A DNA stretch of 64,000 nucleotides, taken from Providencia rettgeri. Lineage in GTDB: Bacteria; Pseudomonadota; Gammaproteobacteria; Enterobacterales; Enterobacteriaceae. The stretch covers positions 3,968,001-4,032,000 of the forward strand of contig NZ_CP053896.1 of the NCBI RefSeq assembly GCF_013255915.1, written 5' to 3'. The first letter of the stretch is position 1, and the number at the start of each line of letters is the position of its first letter. The position numbers and the translations under genes are program-made. Positions 27,283 through 36,451 of the stretch are shown here, one piece after another. The notes under the pieces are model-generated. The model did not search any database. It was not told the origin of the DNA and saw only the letters and a program-made list of their open reading frames with translations.

Positions 27283-27310
27283 CCCGAGCCACATTAATGG
27301 CTCGGGTTTT
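27283..27310 (+). terminator. Rho-independent terminator after the MFS transporter
   Basis: A perfect 9-bp GC-rich stem CCCGAGCCA / TGGCTCGGG with a 6-nt loop is followed by TTTT, 22 bases after the stop codon. Confidence 0.9.
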
Positions 27311-27425
27311 CTATTACCTTATTTCTTATTTATGAGGTTTACTCGAATATTACAGCGGTTCATGATTGAACATAACCCTACCAAATGTCATGATAAAGTT
27401 AGCCAATCATGCAGGGAGCATTCAG

Positions 27426-28160
27426 ATGAACATTGCGGTACAAAACAGCCAATTAGTTCTAACGCATGAAAATATTCTTGAAATATTAAAAACAAATAGT
27501 TGGTTTAGTAACTTACCTGATTATTTGATTTCCATCTTAATGACATGCGCCACATTACGTTTCTATCCAGATGGTGAAATGGTTCACTATCAGGGTGACC
27601 CTGCTCGTGGTCTATATGCGGTGATTCAAGGTTCAGTAAAAGTAAGTTCAATTTCCTCAGATGGCCGTGAATGTGTATTTCGCTATCTTTCACCAGGCAA
27701 TTGGTTTGGCGAAATTGCCATGCTAGATAAATCAGCGCGCACCCATGATGCCAAAGCGATTAGCCCAACCATTTTACTGACGATATCACCGAAAGACTTA
27801 ACCATGATCTTGGAAAAACACCCCGTTTTTTACCAATTTCTGAATATTTTACTCTGCAAAGTGATTCGTAATGCCTTTACCATTATCAATGACAGTGCCT
27901 TATTATCTGTTTCAGCCCGACTCGCCAAACGCTTATTGAGCTTAGCAGAAGGCTATGGCGAACCTCATGAAAAAGGAATTCAACTAAGCTTATATCTCAC
28001 ACAAGATGACTTAGCGACCATCATTAATACCACACGGCAAACCATCAATAAGCGTTTAGTCGCATGGGAAAAACTAGGCTGGATTGATGCAAAATACGGG
28101 AAAATTATTTTAGTTAACCTCCCCGCGCTGAAGCAAATATCGGAAGATGATGAGGAATAA
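27426..28160 (+). CDS. Crp/Fnr-family transcriptional regulator
   Basis: 244 residues. The N-terminal cyclic-nucleotide-binding-type beta roll (about 45-140, with GNWFGEIAMLD) is followed by a dimer helix and a C-terminal winged HTH (about 175-235: LTQDDLATIINTTRQTINKRL). There is no N-terminal cysteine cluster, so it is not an FNR-type oxygen sensor. I start it at ATG 27426 with GGGAG nearby; a TTG at 27366 is weaker. Upstream lies a GTTCA-tgat-TGAAC dyad at 27358-27371 that could be an autoregulatory site. Its stop abuts the exuR stop end to end. Target genes unknown. Confidence 0.87.
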   Translation: MNIAVQNSQLVLTHENILEILKTNSWFSNLPDYLISILMTCATLRFYPDGEMVHYQGDPARGLYAVIQGSVKVSSISSDGRECVFRYLSPGNWFGEIAMLDKSARTHDAKAISPTILLTISPKDLTMILEKHPVFYQFLNILLCKVIRNAFTIINDSALLSVSARLAKRLLSLAEGYGEPHEKGIQLSLYLTQDDLATIINTTRQTINKRLVAWEKLGWIDAKYGKIILVNLPALKQISEDDEE

Positions 28161-28922
28161 CTAGCTGTTATCATCCATGGTTGGGCTATCTGCGAAAAAG
28201 TAGCGGTCCATGGTGAACTCGAAGTCATCACTGGTCGCGTTGAATAACATTTTTTTGGTATTTTCCAAATGTTGCCACATAGCTTGCCGCGCCCCTTTAG
28301 GGTCTCGACGCGCTAACGCCTGCAAAATTTGGTCATGTTCATCGCACCAGCTCTCAATCGAACGGTTATCAATATGCTCATGAAGCTTGAGCCAGTAAGG
28401 GTTACGTAAGCGTTGGCTCCACATTTGCTCAACGATCACCACCATCGCACTGTTATGGGTCGACGCGGCAATTTGCATGTGAAAAGCAAGATCCCATGTT
28501 GAATCACGAAAACGATCCTCTTTGCGAGCATGCTTTTGAATATCAACTAGTTTTAAAATATCTTCTTTGGTGGCTTGGGTCGCGGCAAACTCGGCGATAT
28601 GGCTTTCAATCAGTTGCCTTGCTTGCAAGAGCTCAAACGGCCCACAGCGGCTAAACTCTAATCCCGTTTCTGTATTGACTGAGTTATTAGACCGGTTACT
28701 AATAACATGTATGCCAGATCCTTTGCGTACATCCACATAGCCTTCTACTTCTAACATAATGATGGCTTCACGGATCACAGTACGGCTCACCTTCATTTCG
28801 TCAGCAAGTAACCGTTCCGCAGGTAATTTAGTGCCAACTGGGTATTCGTCATTTTCGATACGTTCTTTGACCAGAGCCGCAACTTGTTGGTATAGGCGCG
28901 GTTCACTCTCTTGTGAGCTCAT
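28161..28922 (-). CDS. exuR: Hexuronate regulon repressor ExuR
   Basis: 253-residue GntR/FadR-type repressor. The N-terminal winged HTH includes [41 protein letters not shown]; the C-terminal FCD domain follows, with [21 protein letters not shown]. These stretches and the C terminus ([17 protein letters not shown]) resemble E. coli ExuR nearly residue for residue. It is expected to release DNA on binding a hexuronate such as galacturonate or tagaturonate. It diverges from uxaA with a candidate operator between them. Confidence 0.92.
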   Translation of the reverse strand: MSSQESEPRLYQQVAALVKERIENDEYPVGTKLPAERLLADEMKVSRTVIREAIIMLEVEGYVDVRKGSGIHVISNRSNNSVNTETGLEFSRCGPFELLQARQLIESHIAEFAATQATKEDILKLVDIQKHARKEDRFRDSTWDLAFHMQIAASTHNSAMVVIVEQMWSQRLRNPYWLKLHEHIDNRSIESWCDEHDQILQALARRDPKGARQAMWQHLENTKKMLFNATSDDFEFTMDRYFFADSPTMDDNS

Positions 28923-29033
28923 TATTTTCTCCTTTCACATAACCACCCGACTCGCTGGCCATCAATGTCCACAGTATAACGAAATTTTTCGACGATGGGT
29001 GAAATAGAACTTCACTAATAAATAAATCATAAT

Positions 29034-29051
29034 AAATTGGTATAACACCTT
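29034..29051. promoter_or_regulatory. ExuR-like operator between exuR and uxaA
   Basis: AAATTGGTATAACACCTT matches the left half (AAATTGGTATA) of the hexuronate operator consensus. It lies in the 240-bp divergent spacer, so it could control both uxaA and exuR. Confidence 0.6.
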
Positions 29052-29162
29052 TTAAAGTTGTAGACCAGATCGTATAATGAATGAAATTTAGACAACAAAA
29101 GATCATTCATACTTTTTATGGCTGATCATGCTTAATCCGATTTCCAGTTCAGGGAACGCAAT

Positions 29163-30656
29163 ATGATAAAAGATATAATTAAAATACATCCCAATGACAA
29201 TGTCGCCATTACTTTAGTTAACCGACAAGCAGGGGAAACCATTAGTGTTGCAGAGCAATCAGTAACATTAAAACAAGATGTTGATCGAGGGCATAAAATT
29301 GCCCTCACCTTGATTGAGGCTGGCAATAATATTGTTAAATATGGCGCTCCTATCGGCCATGCAACGACGACCATAACGGCTGGAGAGCATGTTCATACTC
29401 ATAATACCGCCACCAATTTAAGTGCCTTAAATGATTATGAATACCACCCTGAACACAACACAATTGCCGTTACACGGCCGGATCCAGAAGTGCAAATCTA
29501 TCGCCGAGCAAATGGTGATGTCGCTATCCGTAATGAAATTTGGGTGATCCCAACGGTTGGCTGTGTTAATGCGCTGGCGAGAAAAATGATCGAACGCTTT
29601 AATAAACAACATAATGGCGCTTCTGATATTGATGGTGTTTATCTTTATAACCATACTTTAGGGTGTTCCCAGCTCGGTGATGACCATTTAACAACCCGTA
29701 CTATTTTACAAGATATGGTTAAGCACCCTAATGCAGGTGGCGTTTTAGTCATCGGTTTAGGCTGTGAAAATAATCAAGTCGCCGCCTTTAAAGAAACATT
29801 AGGTGACTATGATGATGAACGCGTGAAATTTATGGTATGCCAACAATTAGATGATGAAATTGAAGCCGGTGTAGAGCACCTTAATGCACTTTATCAATTA
29901 GTACAGCAAGATAAACGTGAGGCAGGCAAACTGAGCGAAGTGAAATTTGGTCTTGAATGTGGTGGATCTGATGGCCTTTCAGGGATCACGGCTAACCCAT
30001 TGTTAGGCTGTTTTTCTGATTTTTTAGTCAGCCATAACGGCACCACGGTGTTAACCGAAGTGCCTGAAATGTTTGGTGCTGAACAAATTCTAATGAACCA
30101 CTGCCATGATGAACTGACGTTTGAGAAAACGGTCAATATGATCAATGACTTCAAACAGTATTTTATTGCCCATGACCAGCCAATTTATGAAAACCCATCT
30201 CCAGGTAATAAAGCCGGAGGCATTTCGACACTCGAAGAAAAATCCCTCGGCTGCACACAAAAAGCTGGCACTAGCCAAGTAATGGATGTTTTAAAATACG
30301 GGGAGCGCCTGACAACCCCAGGATTCAACTTGTTAAGCGCGCCGGGTAATGATGCCATTGCCACCAGTGCCTTAGGAGCAGCTGGCTGCCATATGGTGTT
30401 ATTTACAACAGGTCGTGGCACGCCATATGGTGGCTTTGTCCCCACCATGAAAATTGCGACCAATAATGAATTAGCCGCCAAAAAACCCCATTGGATTGAT
30501 TTTAATGCAGGTGCCTTATTAACAGGAAAATCCATGAATCAGTTATTAGATGACTTCATTCAGTTGGTTGTCAAAACCGTTAATGGTGAACCTACAAAAA
30601 ATGAAATCAATGATTTCCGTGAATTAGCAATTTTTAAAATGGGCGTCACACTTTAA
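29163..30656 (+). CDS. uxaA: Altronate dehydratase UxaA
   Basis: 497 residues (E. coli UxaA 495). It dehydrates D-altronate to 2-keto-3-deoxy-D-gluconate in galacturonate catabolism, using a metal ion. The N-terminal SAF-type domain (about 1-90, with GHKIAL and GHAT histidines) precedes the UxaA catalytic domain with conserved cysteines in NHTLGCSQ, GLGCENN, LECGGSD and EKSLGCTQKAG. It diverges from exuR and shares its spacer. The usual partners uxaB and uxaC are not in the window. Confidence 0.93.
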   Translation: MIKDIIKIHPNDNVAITLVNRQAGETISVAEQSVTLKQDVDRGHKIALTLIEAGNNIVKYGAPIGHATTTITAGEHVHTHNTATNLSALNDYEYHPEHNTIAVTRPDPEVQIYRRANGDVAIRNEIWVIPTVGCVNALARKMIERFNKQHNGASDIDGVYLYNHTLGCSQLGDDHLTTRTILQDMVKHPNAGGVLVIGLGCENNQVAAFKETLGDYDDERVKFMVCQQLDDEIEAGVEHLNALYQLVQQDKREAGKLSEVKFGLECGGSDGLSGITANPLLGCFSDFLVSHNGTTVLTEVPEMFGAEQILMNHCHDELTFEKTVNMINDFKQYFIAHDQPIYENPSPGNKAGGISTLEEKSLGCTQKAGTSQVMDVLKYGERLTTPGFNLLSAPGNDAIATSALGAAGCHMVLFTTGRGTPYGGFVPTMKIATNNELAAKKPHWIDFNAGALLTGKSMNQLLDDFIQLVVKTVNGEPTKNEINDFRELAIFKMGVTL

Positions 30657-30666
30657 AAACAAACTA

Positions 30667-30703
30667 ATCCCTATTGCTTTGGTTATTATTAAGCAATAGG
30701 GAT
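30667..30703 (+). terminator. Hairpin after uxaA
   Basis: A perfect 13-bp stem ATCCCTATTGCTT / AAGCAATAGGGAT with an 11-nt loop starts 11 bases after the uxaA stop. A strong stem, but no clear T run. Confidence 0.7.
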
Positions 30704-30880
30704 ATAACTAACTATTTATATTTATTAACTTTTTCCTACCGACCTTACTTTCTATCCTAAGCCATAAGCCCCATTATCGTGACACGAAGACAATAAAGAA
30801 AAGTCACCATTTCCCTATTTTTAAGATATGGTAGGATCCATTTCGTAATGACGAATTTTAATTTATTAGCAGGGTAAATA

Positions 30881-31732
30881 ATGATAGACCTAAAACTTAG
30901 AGAGGCCAGAGACAGCCTTTCCACCAAAGAAAAACAAGTCGCTGAGTACATTATTGCTAATAAGAAAAACATGCAAAGTATGAGCATTCAATCCCTAGCC
31001 CAAGAAAATAAGGTCAGTACCACCACTATCTTGCGCCTGTGCCATAAGTTAGGCTACCAAGGCTTTAGCGATCTAAAAATTGATTTAATTTCATCGATTA
31101 ATCACAAGTCTTACGGCACTCTACTACAAGAAGATATTGATATTAATGATTCAATGGAAACCGTTAATCACAAAGTAGGATTGATTGAAAAATCATCCAT
31201 AGAAGAAACTTGCGCTTTGGTCAATTTAAATGCCTTTAAGCTAGCAAATGAATTAATTAGTAAGAGTAAAAAAATTGTCATTTATGGTGCAGGCAGTAGT
31301 GGATTAGTTGCAAAAGAATTTGAATATCAACTAATTAAAATAAAAAAAGATGTTAATTGTCACCTTGATTACAGCATTCAATTTAGTATCGTGAATACAT
31401 TAGATCAGAACGATCTTGTCATTGTCATCTCTCATTCTGGTGAAAACCACGAATGTATCAAACTACTCACTCTTGCCAGAGAATTGAAAGTTCCGACCAT
31501 TGCTATCACGAAAATGGGGCAAAGCTCGGTGTCATCGCTAGCAGAAACAGTCTTGCACACGATCTCCACGGAGCACGTTTCAAGGCTTATCCCTATTCGC
31601 TCAAAAATTTCGCAACTGACTGTAATTAATATGTTGATTACTAACTTATTTATTAAACAGTACGATGAACGAATTCAAAAACAAATTAGTACTCGTGCGG
31701 AGCGCTTTTCTCGCTTAAATAGCAATAACTAA
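30881..31732 (+). CDS. RpiR/MurR-family regulator with SIS domain
   Basis: 283 residues. The N-terminal HTH_6 domain (about 1-77: LSTKEKQVAEYIIAN, NKVSTTTILRLCHKLGYQGFSDLK) is followed by a C-terminal sugar-isomerase (SIS) domain (about 115-260: IVIYGAGSSGLVAKEFEYQL, VIVISHSGENHE) that should sense a phosphosugar. It precedes and is codirectional with the mannose-family PTS operon, which it probably regulates. A small TTCGT-aatg-ACGAA dyad (30842-30855) precedes its start. Confidence 0.9.
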   Translation: MIDLKLREARDSLSTKEKQVAEYIIANKKNMQSMSIQSLAQENKVSTTTILRLCHKLGYQGFSDLKIDLISSINHKSYGTLLQEDIDINDSMETVNHKVGLIEKSSIEETCALVNLNAFKLANELISKSKKIVIYGAGSSGLVAKEFEYQLIKIKKDVNCHLDYSIQFSIVNTLDQNDLVIVISHSGENHECIKLLTLARELKVPTIAITKMGQSSVSSLAETVLHTISTEHVSRLIPIRSKISQLTVINMLITNLFIKQYDERIQKQISTRAERFSRLNSNN

Positions 31733-31849
31733 TCGGCTTTCTCCTCCTTAATATCTTCTATGTGGCTCTAAGTAGCCACTTCGATCTTGCTCACAAAAAT
31801 GACCCTTTCTAGGAACTCCCCCTTTTCATTCCCCTTTTTTGTGATATTG

Positions 31850-31887
31850 TTACTTTAAAATAAATATATAAAAGTAATTTTATTACT
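31850..31887. promoter_or_regulatory. Repeated AGTAA half-sites upstream of the PTS operon
   Basis: TTACTTT (31850-31856) is inverted relative to AAAGTAA (31871-31877), which itself forms a tight dyad AGTAAT-ttt-ATTACT (31873-31887). Three half-sites lie within 70 bases of the IIA start; candidate RpiR operator. Confidence 0.45.
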
Positions 31888-31917
31888 AAAATAAAAAAAT
31901 AAATATAAGGGGAAAAA

Positions 31918-32349
31918 ATGAGCTCTCAAATACCTATCATACTGGCTAGCCATGGGCCTTTTGCACAAGGGTTATTGGAATGTGCTGAAATGCTAATCGG
32001 CTCTCAAGAAGATATCAGCGTGATTTCCATTCAAAGAGAAAGCAATATTAATGAGGTAAAAAAACATTTATTTGAAACATATCAAAATGTTAATAAAGGC
32101 GATGGCGTTTTAATTTTAGTGGATTTATTAGGCGGTTCTCCTTGCAATTTAGCCAGCGAGCTCGTTATTACCCAAAATGATGTTGTGCTGTACTGCGGAA
32201 TCAATGTTCCTACTTTTCTCGAAATACTCAGCAGCCGAGACCTCCCTTTACATGAACTTCATCAAGTCATTAATGATGTATTCCCTGACAGTTGCCTTAA
32301 TGTCGGTGAACAACTTAAACCATTAGCACAAAATGATAGCGAACTTTAG
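31918..32349 (+). CDS. PTS mannose/fructose/sorbose family IIA component
   Basis: 143-residue cytoplasmic IIA domain. It accepts phosphate from HPr on His12 (ILASHGPFAQG) and passes it to IIB. The Rossmann-like fold element LVDLLGGSPCNLA is typical of EIIA-Man. ATG 31918 has AAGGGG upstream. First gene of a IIA-IIB-IIC-IID-phosphatase operon following an RpiR regulator. Confidence 0.92.
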   Translation: MSSQIPIILASHGPFAQGLLECAEMLIGSQEDISVISIQRESNINEVKKHLFETYQNVNKGDGVLILVDLLGGSPCNLASELVITQNDVVLYCGINVPTFLEILSSRDLPLHELHQVINDVFPDSCLNVGEQLKPLAQNDSEL

Positions 32350-32358
32350 GAGAATCCC

Positions 32359-32832
32359 ATGCCAATTAATGTTGCTCGAATTGATGACAGACTTATCCAT
32401 GGCCAAGTTATAACCACTTGGGTTAAAAATTTTGATATTGAACAGGTGATTATCGTCAATGACAAAGTTGCCAATGACACCGTTCAACAATCAGTTCTTA
32501 CTATGGCTGCTCCACCAGATCTAAAAGTAGTCGTTTTTGGCGTCGATAAATTCATTGAAGTCTTAAAAAAAGCGGAAATTAAACGCCGCACTATGCTGCT
32601 GTTTACTAACAGTATTGATGTGAACAGGCTTGTCGAAAGTGGCTTAAAACTGGAAAAACTGAATGTCGGCGGGATGCGTATGCAAGAAGGCCGTCGTAAT
32701 TTATCCCGTGCAGTTGCCGTCACACCAGAAGAAGAACAAGCCTTTAGGTCACTTATCAACAATAACGTTGCCGTTGAAATTCAAATGGTTCCTAAAGATC
32801 CCATTGTTGAATTGAAAACATTACTCAATTAA
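32359..32832 (+). CDS. PTS mannose/fructose/sorbose family IIB component
   Basis: 157-residue cytoplasmic IIB protein; phosphorylated on His14 in RIDDRLIHGQVITTW and transfers phosphate to the incoming sugar. Other family marks are VNDKVANDTVQQ and the MRMQEGRRNLSRAV stretch. It starts nine bases after IIA with AGGAG upstream. A single-domain IIB, not fused to IIA as in ManX. Confidence 0.92.
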   Translation: MPINVARIDDRLIHGQVITTWVKNFDIEQVIIVNDKVANDTVQQSVLTMAAPPDLKVVVFGVDKFIEVLKKAEIKRRTMLLFTNSIDVNRLVESGLKLEKLNVGGMRMQEGRRNLSRAVAVTPEEEQAFRSLINNNVAVEIQMVPKDPIVELKTLLN

Positions 32833-32878
32833 TTCATTTAATCATACTTATTTTCACTCAATAAGTGAGGAGCCTATT

Positions 32879-33670
32879 ATGTTAGTAGAGGCCATTTTAA
32901 TTGCAATTTGGGCAGGCATTTGCTCATTGGATGATGTCGGTCCGCAAATGCTAAGACGCCCACTGCTCACCGGTACTGTGGCCGGTATTATCATGGGCGA
33001 TATGGTTCAAGGGTTAGCCATTAGCGCCACATTAGAATTGATGTGGATGGGAATTGGTAACGTCGGCGCTTATTCTGCACCCGATATTATCGCTGGTTCA
33101 ATTATTGGAGTTGCACTCGGTATTGCTTCCAATGGCGGAATTGCAGCGGGTATCGCCCTTGCCGTGCCAGTCTCTATTCTATGTCAACAATTACTGATTA
33201 TCTGGCGTTCTTTTGCCAGTTTCTTAAATGTCTGGGCCAGTAAATCCATTCTTGATGGAAACTACAGTGGCCTAACAAAAGTCCATTATTTTTCGACGCC
33301 ACTGTGGTTTTTTATTCGCGCCATTCCCTGCTTTATTGCCGTTTATTTTGGTAGTGACTTAGTCAATAGCATATTAAATGCCGTACCTGAAAGTATTCTT
33401 ACCGGTATGGGGGTCGCATCTAAACTGATCCCTGCTGTCGGTATCTGTATTCTGCTACTCATGTTGCTTAAAGGCAGAATGTGGTTTTTCTTTCTGCTCG
33501 GTTTTATGCTCACAACCTATTTAAAACTGCCAATTATCCCAATTACTTTTATCGCTCTGGCATTTGCAGTGCTTTATGACATGGCATTTGCCAGCAGTTT
33601 GCGCCAAACACCAGAAGAAAAAACAGCACCAACCTCCCATAAAAATGAAGAAGAGGAGTATGACCTATGA
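32879..33670 (+). CDS. PTS mannose/fructose/sorbose family IIC component
   Basis: 263-residue inner-membrane subunit with about seven to eight hydrophobic segments. It starts MLVEAILIAIWAGICSLDDVGPQML and has the LELMWMGIGNVGAYSAPD stretch typical of EIIC-Man/Sor. With IID it forms the sugar channel. A short charged cytoplasmic tail (EEKTAPTSHKNEEEEYDL) runs into an ATGA overlap with IID. Confidence 0.92.
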   Translation: MLVEAILIAIWAGICSLDDVGPQMLRRPLLTGTVAGIIMGDMVQGLAISATLELMWMGIGNVGAYSAPDIIAGSIIGVALGIASNGGIAAGIALAVPVSILCQQLLIIWRSFASFLNVWASKSILDGNYSGLTKVHYFSTPLWFFIRAIPCFIAVYFGSDLVNSILNAVPESILTGMGVASKLIPAVGICILLLMLLKGRMWFFFLLGFMLTTYLKLPIIPITFIALAFAVLYDMAFASSLRQTPEEKTAPTSHKNEEEEYDL

Positions 33671-34497
33671 GTGAAGTAACCACCTCTGAAAATAAAAAAC
33701 TCACGAAAAAAGAGCTTAATGGTATGTTTTGGCGAATTCAAACCATGTCATTCTCATACAACTACGAAAAACTGCAAACTATTGGTTTTGCGCATTGTAT
33801 GGTGCCCGTTCTCGATAAACTGTATGAAAAAGCAGATCAAGAAACACGTATTAAAGCCATGCAACGCCATTTCGAGTTTTTTAACACGCAAATTAACGCT
33901 GGCGCATTAATTCTCGGTGTCACCGCTGCATTAGAAGAAAAAACAACAGAAGAAGAAAAAGAAGCTGTCGTTTCTGTAAAAGCCGGTTTAATGGGGCCAT
34001 TTGCAGGCCTAGGTGATAGCTTATTAAAATTTACGTGGTTGCCTATTTGCGGCAGCATCGGAGCCGCATTTGCACTGCAAGGTAATATTATTGGCCCTAT
34101 CTTAATGTTTATTCTGTTTAATATCGTCAATATCGGCACCAAATATTTCTTTATTCATTATGGCTATAACAAAGGCGTTGATTTAATCGAGCAATCGAAA
34201 AAATCAAATATTATTCAGCGAATTACTAATATAGCGAACGTTGTCGGGGTCATGGTCCTAGGTTCCTTGATAGCGACGACCGTCAAGCTTTCCACTCCGC
34301 TAACCATTGCCGTCGGTGAGCAATCTATCAAAGTACAAGAGATGTTTGACAAGGTAATACCTAACTTACTCACTCTTCTCTTTGCCCTCGGTATTTTCTT
34401 CCTTGTTCGTAAATTTCAAGGGAAACATACCGTTGCACTCATTGTCGCCATTATGGTTTTAGGTGTTATTTGTTCTGTGTTCGGAATTTTAGGATGA
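33667..34497 (+). CDS. PTS mannose/fructose/sorbose family IID component
   Basis: 276-residue membrane subunit found only in the mannose PTS family. It has the LNGMFWRIQTMSFSYNYEKLQTIGFAHCMVPVLDKLY start and the AGLMGPFAGLGDSLLKFTWLPI core. The C-terminal part is hydrophobic. It overlaps IIC by four bases. The sugar specificity of the system cannot be read from the sequence. Confidence 0.92.
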   Translation: MSEVTTSENKKLTKKELNGMFWRIQTMSFSYNYEKLQTIGFAHCMVPVLDKLYEKADQETRIKAMQRHFEFFNTQINAGALILGVTAALEEKTTEEEKEAVVSVKAGLMGPFAGLGDSLLKFTWLPICGSIGAAFALQGNIIGPILMFILFNIVNIGTKYFFIHYGYNKGVDLIEQSKKSNIIQRITNIANVVGVMVLGSLIATTVKLSTPLTIAVGEQSIKVQEMFDKVIPNLLTLLFALGIFFLVRKFQGKHTVALIVAIMVLGVICSVFGILG

Positions 34498-34510
34498 TAA
34501 AGGGAAATAT

Positions 34511-35554
34511 ATGGAAATCGAAGTCAACAGAGTGAGTGAATCAACACTCGAAATAAAGTTTAGTGAAATTCCATCCTCTCCTCTAGCATTATATTGGACG
34601 GATAGACCTGATACTCAAGTTTATCCTGAGAATTTCATTACAGATAAATTAGAGAATACCATTACAGTTCAAGACCCATTAAATGCTAAACAACGTATCT
34701 ATTTTATTTTACAAAATGCCAACGGACGTAGATTATTCGCTGAAAGAACATTGCCTATTGAGGGATTAAATAACTTCCGTGATTTTGGGGGTTATACCAC
34801 AACAGACGGAAAACAGGTGAAATGGGGAATGTTATACCGTTCCAACCATTTGTTTAATTTGAATCAACAAGCGGTCAACTATATTTCCCACCTAGGGATT
34901 AACAGCATTATCGATTATCGTACTCAAAATGAAATTAATAAATCGCCTAATTGCTATGTTGGTGAAAAGGAAACTTATCACCTTGATGCAACGGCTCAAA
35001 CTGCTGAATTAGCAGCACAATTTGCCGCATCACCAGATAATGAAGACAAAGCACTAATCGAAAGTGTTATCCAACACATTCCGAAAGAAATGATTAACGG
35101 CGATGGGTTACAAATATTGGAACAATATCGCCAATTTGTGGTGAGTGATAAGTCAAAAGCTGCCTTTAAGCAAATGATAGAGGTTTTATTAAATAAACAA
35201 AATGCCCCAAGTATTCAGCATTGCCGTGGAGGAAAAGACCGAACTGGTTATGGTGCATTACTGGTACTTTCCATGTTAGGAGTGCCAAAAGAAACCATTG
35301 TACAGGATTATATGATCACCCATTTTAACCGGCTTGAACGTAACGAAATTAAAATGGCGGGATATCGAGAAATAACCCAAGACCAAAATGTACTGGATTA
35401 TTTACTCTCACTAATTGATACTCAAGAATCATTTATTTTAGAAGTCTTTAATACAATGGAAGAAATATCTGGCTCTGTTGAAAGGTATATTAAAGATGAA
35501 CTTAAATTCACAGATAATGATATTAAGCAGCTTAGAGAGATATACTTAGTTTAA
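34511..35554 (+). CDS. Protein tyrosine phosphatase (Y_phosphatase3/PtpB-like)
   Basis: 347 residues. The catalytic P-loop HCRGGKDRTG gives Cys238 and Arg244. An N-terminal element of the family (GLNNFRDFGGYTT, residues 85-97) and the IDYRTQNEI strand are also present. About 80 residues before the phosphatase core look like a beta-rich Ig-like domain; there is no signal peptide. It starts 13 bases after IID, so it is part of the PTS operon. Family members act on phosphotyrosine or phosphoinositides; here a phosphosugar or a PTS-linked target is a reasonable guess only. Confidence 0.85.
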   Translation: MEIEVNRVSESTLEIKFSEIPSSPLALYWTDRPDTQVYPENFITDKLENTITVQDPLNAKQRIYFILQNANGRRLFAERTLPIEGLNNFRDFGGYTTTDGKQVKWGMLYRSNHLFNLNQQAVNYISHLGINSIIDYRTQNEINKSPNCYVGEKETYHLDATAQTAELAAQFAASPDNEDKALIESVIQHIPKEMINGDGLQILEQYRQFVVSDKSKAAFKQMIEVLLNKQNAPSIQHCRGGKDRTGYGALLVLSMLGVPKETIVQDYMITHFNRLERNEIKMAGYREITQDQNVLDYLLSLIDTQESFILEVFNTMEEISGSVERYIKDELKFTDNDIKQLREIYLV

Positions 35555-35630
35555 ATAAATTTAATTATCTTATAAACAACCACAGGCTTAATAAAATAAA
35601 CCTGAGAAATTGCTTTATTTAAAATAACAG

Positions 35631-35668
35631 TAAAATAGCCACATAGAATATTCATTGTGGCTATTTTA
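35631..35668. terminator. Bidirectional terminator between phosphatase and araD
   Basis: A perfect 13-bp stem TAAAATAGCCACA / TGTGGCTATTTTA with a 12-nt loop and A/T-rich flanks on both sides lies between convergent genes. Confidence 0.85.
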
Positions 35669-35752
35669 TTGACGAAAAAAAATCCGTTATTGATCATAGA
35701 ATCAATAATTACTCTCGTTCGCCAATTCTATTTAATTAATTTTTTAGCTACT

Positions 35753-36451
35753 TTATTTTTGCCCGTAATATGCATTTTTACCGTGCTTACGTAAATAGTG
35801 TTTATCTAATAATACTTGTTGCATTGAACCTACTTGTGAACTTAATTGACGGGTAAATAAATTCATATAGGCAATTTCTTCTAACACTACGGCGTTATGC
35901 ACTGCGTTATCGGGGCTTGTCCCCCAAGCAAATGGGCCATGGCTATTCACTAATACGGCAGGAATATCTTTTGCTGACAGGCCTTTTTCCTTAAAGGTTT
36001 CAATGATCACATGGCCCGTTTCTCTTTCATAATCCCCTTCAATCTCACTTTCTGTCATTTTACGGGTACAAGGAATTTCACCGTAGAAGTAATCGGCATG
36101 GGTTGTCCCTAAGGCGCTCAATGGCTGCCCTGCTTGAGCCCATATCGTGGCGTGACGGGAGTGAGTATGAACAATACCGCCAATTTCAGGGAATGCTTTG
36201 TACAATGCCAAATGCGTGTCGGTATCTGAAGACGGTCGATATTTCCCTTCGACTACTTCTCCACTTTCTAACGATACCACCACCATGTCTTCTGCTTTCA
36301 TGGTTTCATAGTCAACGCCAGAAGGTTTTATCACCATTAGCCCAGCTTCGCGGTCAATACCACTCACATTTCCCCAAGTAAATGTCACTAGGTTATGTTT
36401 GGGTAAGGCAAGGTTCGCTTCAAAAACCTGTTGTTTCAATTGTTCTAACAT
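35753..36451 (-). CDS. araD: L-ribulose-5-phosphate 4-epimerase
   Basis: 232 residues (E. coli AraD 231). It interconverts L-ribulose 5-phosphate and D-xylulose 5-phosphate by a class II aldolase-like mechanism. Zinc histidines are seen in [12 protein letters not shown] and the His of NSHGPFAWG; the Asp/Tyr region HADYFYG is intact. Its C terminus ([23 protein letters not shown]) follows AraD rather than UlaF/SgbE. No araA or araB is nearby. Instead it diverges from a DeoR-ABC-epimerase-kinase operon, so its job is probably the last step of L-xylulose use. Confidence 0.92.
   Translation of the reverse strand: MLEQLKQQVFEANLALPKHNLVTFTWGNVSGIDREAGLMVIKPSGVDYETMKAEDMVVVSLESGEVVEGKYRPSSDTDTHLALYKAFPEIGGIVHTHSRHATIWAQAGQPLSALGTTHADYFYGEIPCTRKMTESEIEGDYERETGHVIIETFKEKGLSAKDIPAVLVNSHGPFAWGTSPDNAVHNAVVLEEIAYMNLFTRQLSSQVGSMQQVLLDKHYLRKHGKNAYYGQK

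Noticed and set aside
35753-36451. UlaF or SgbE instead of AraD
   Set aside because: The C-terminal [15 protein letters not shown] stretch and the [12 protein letters not shown] region follow AraD; function may still overlap.
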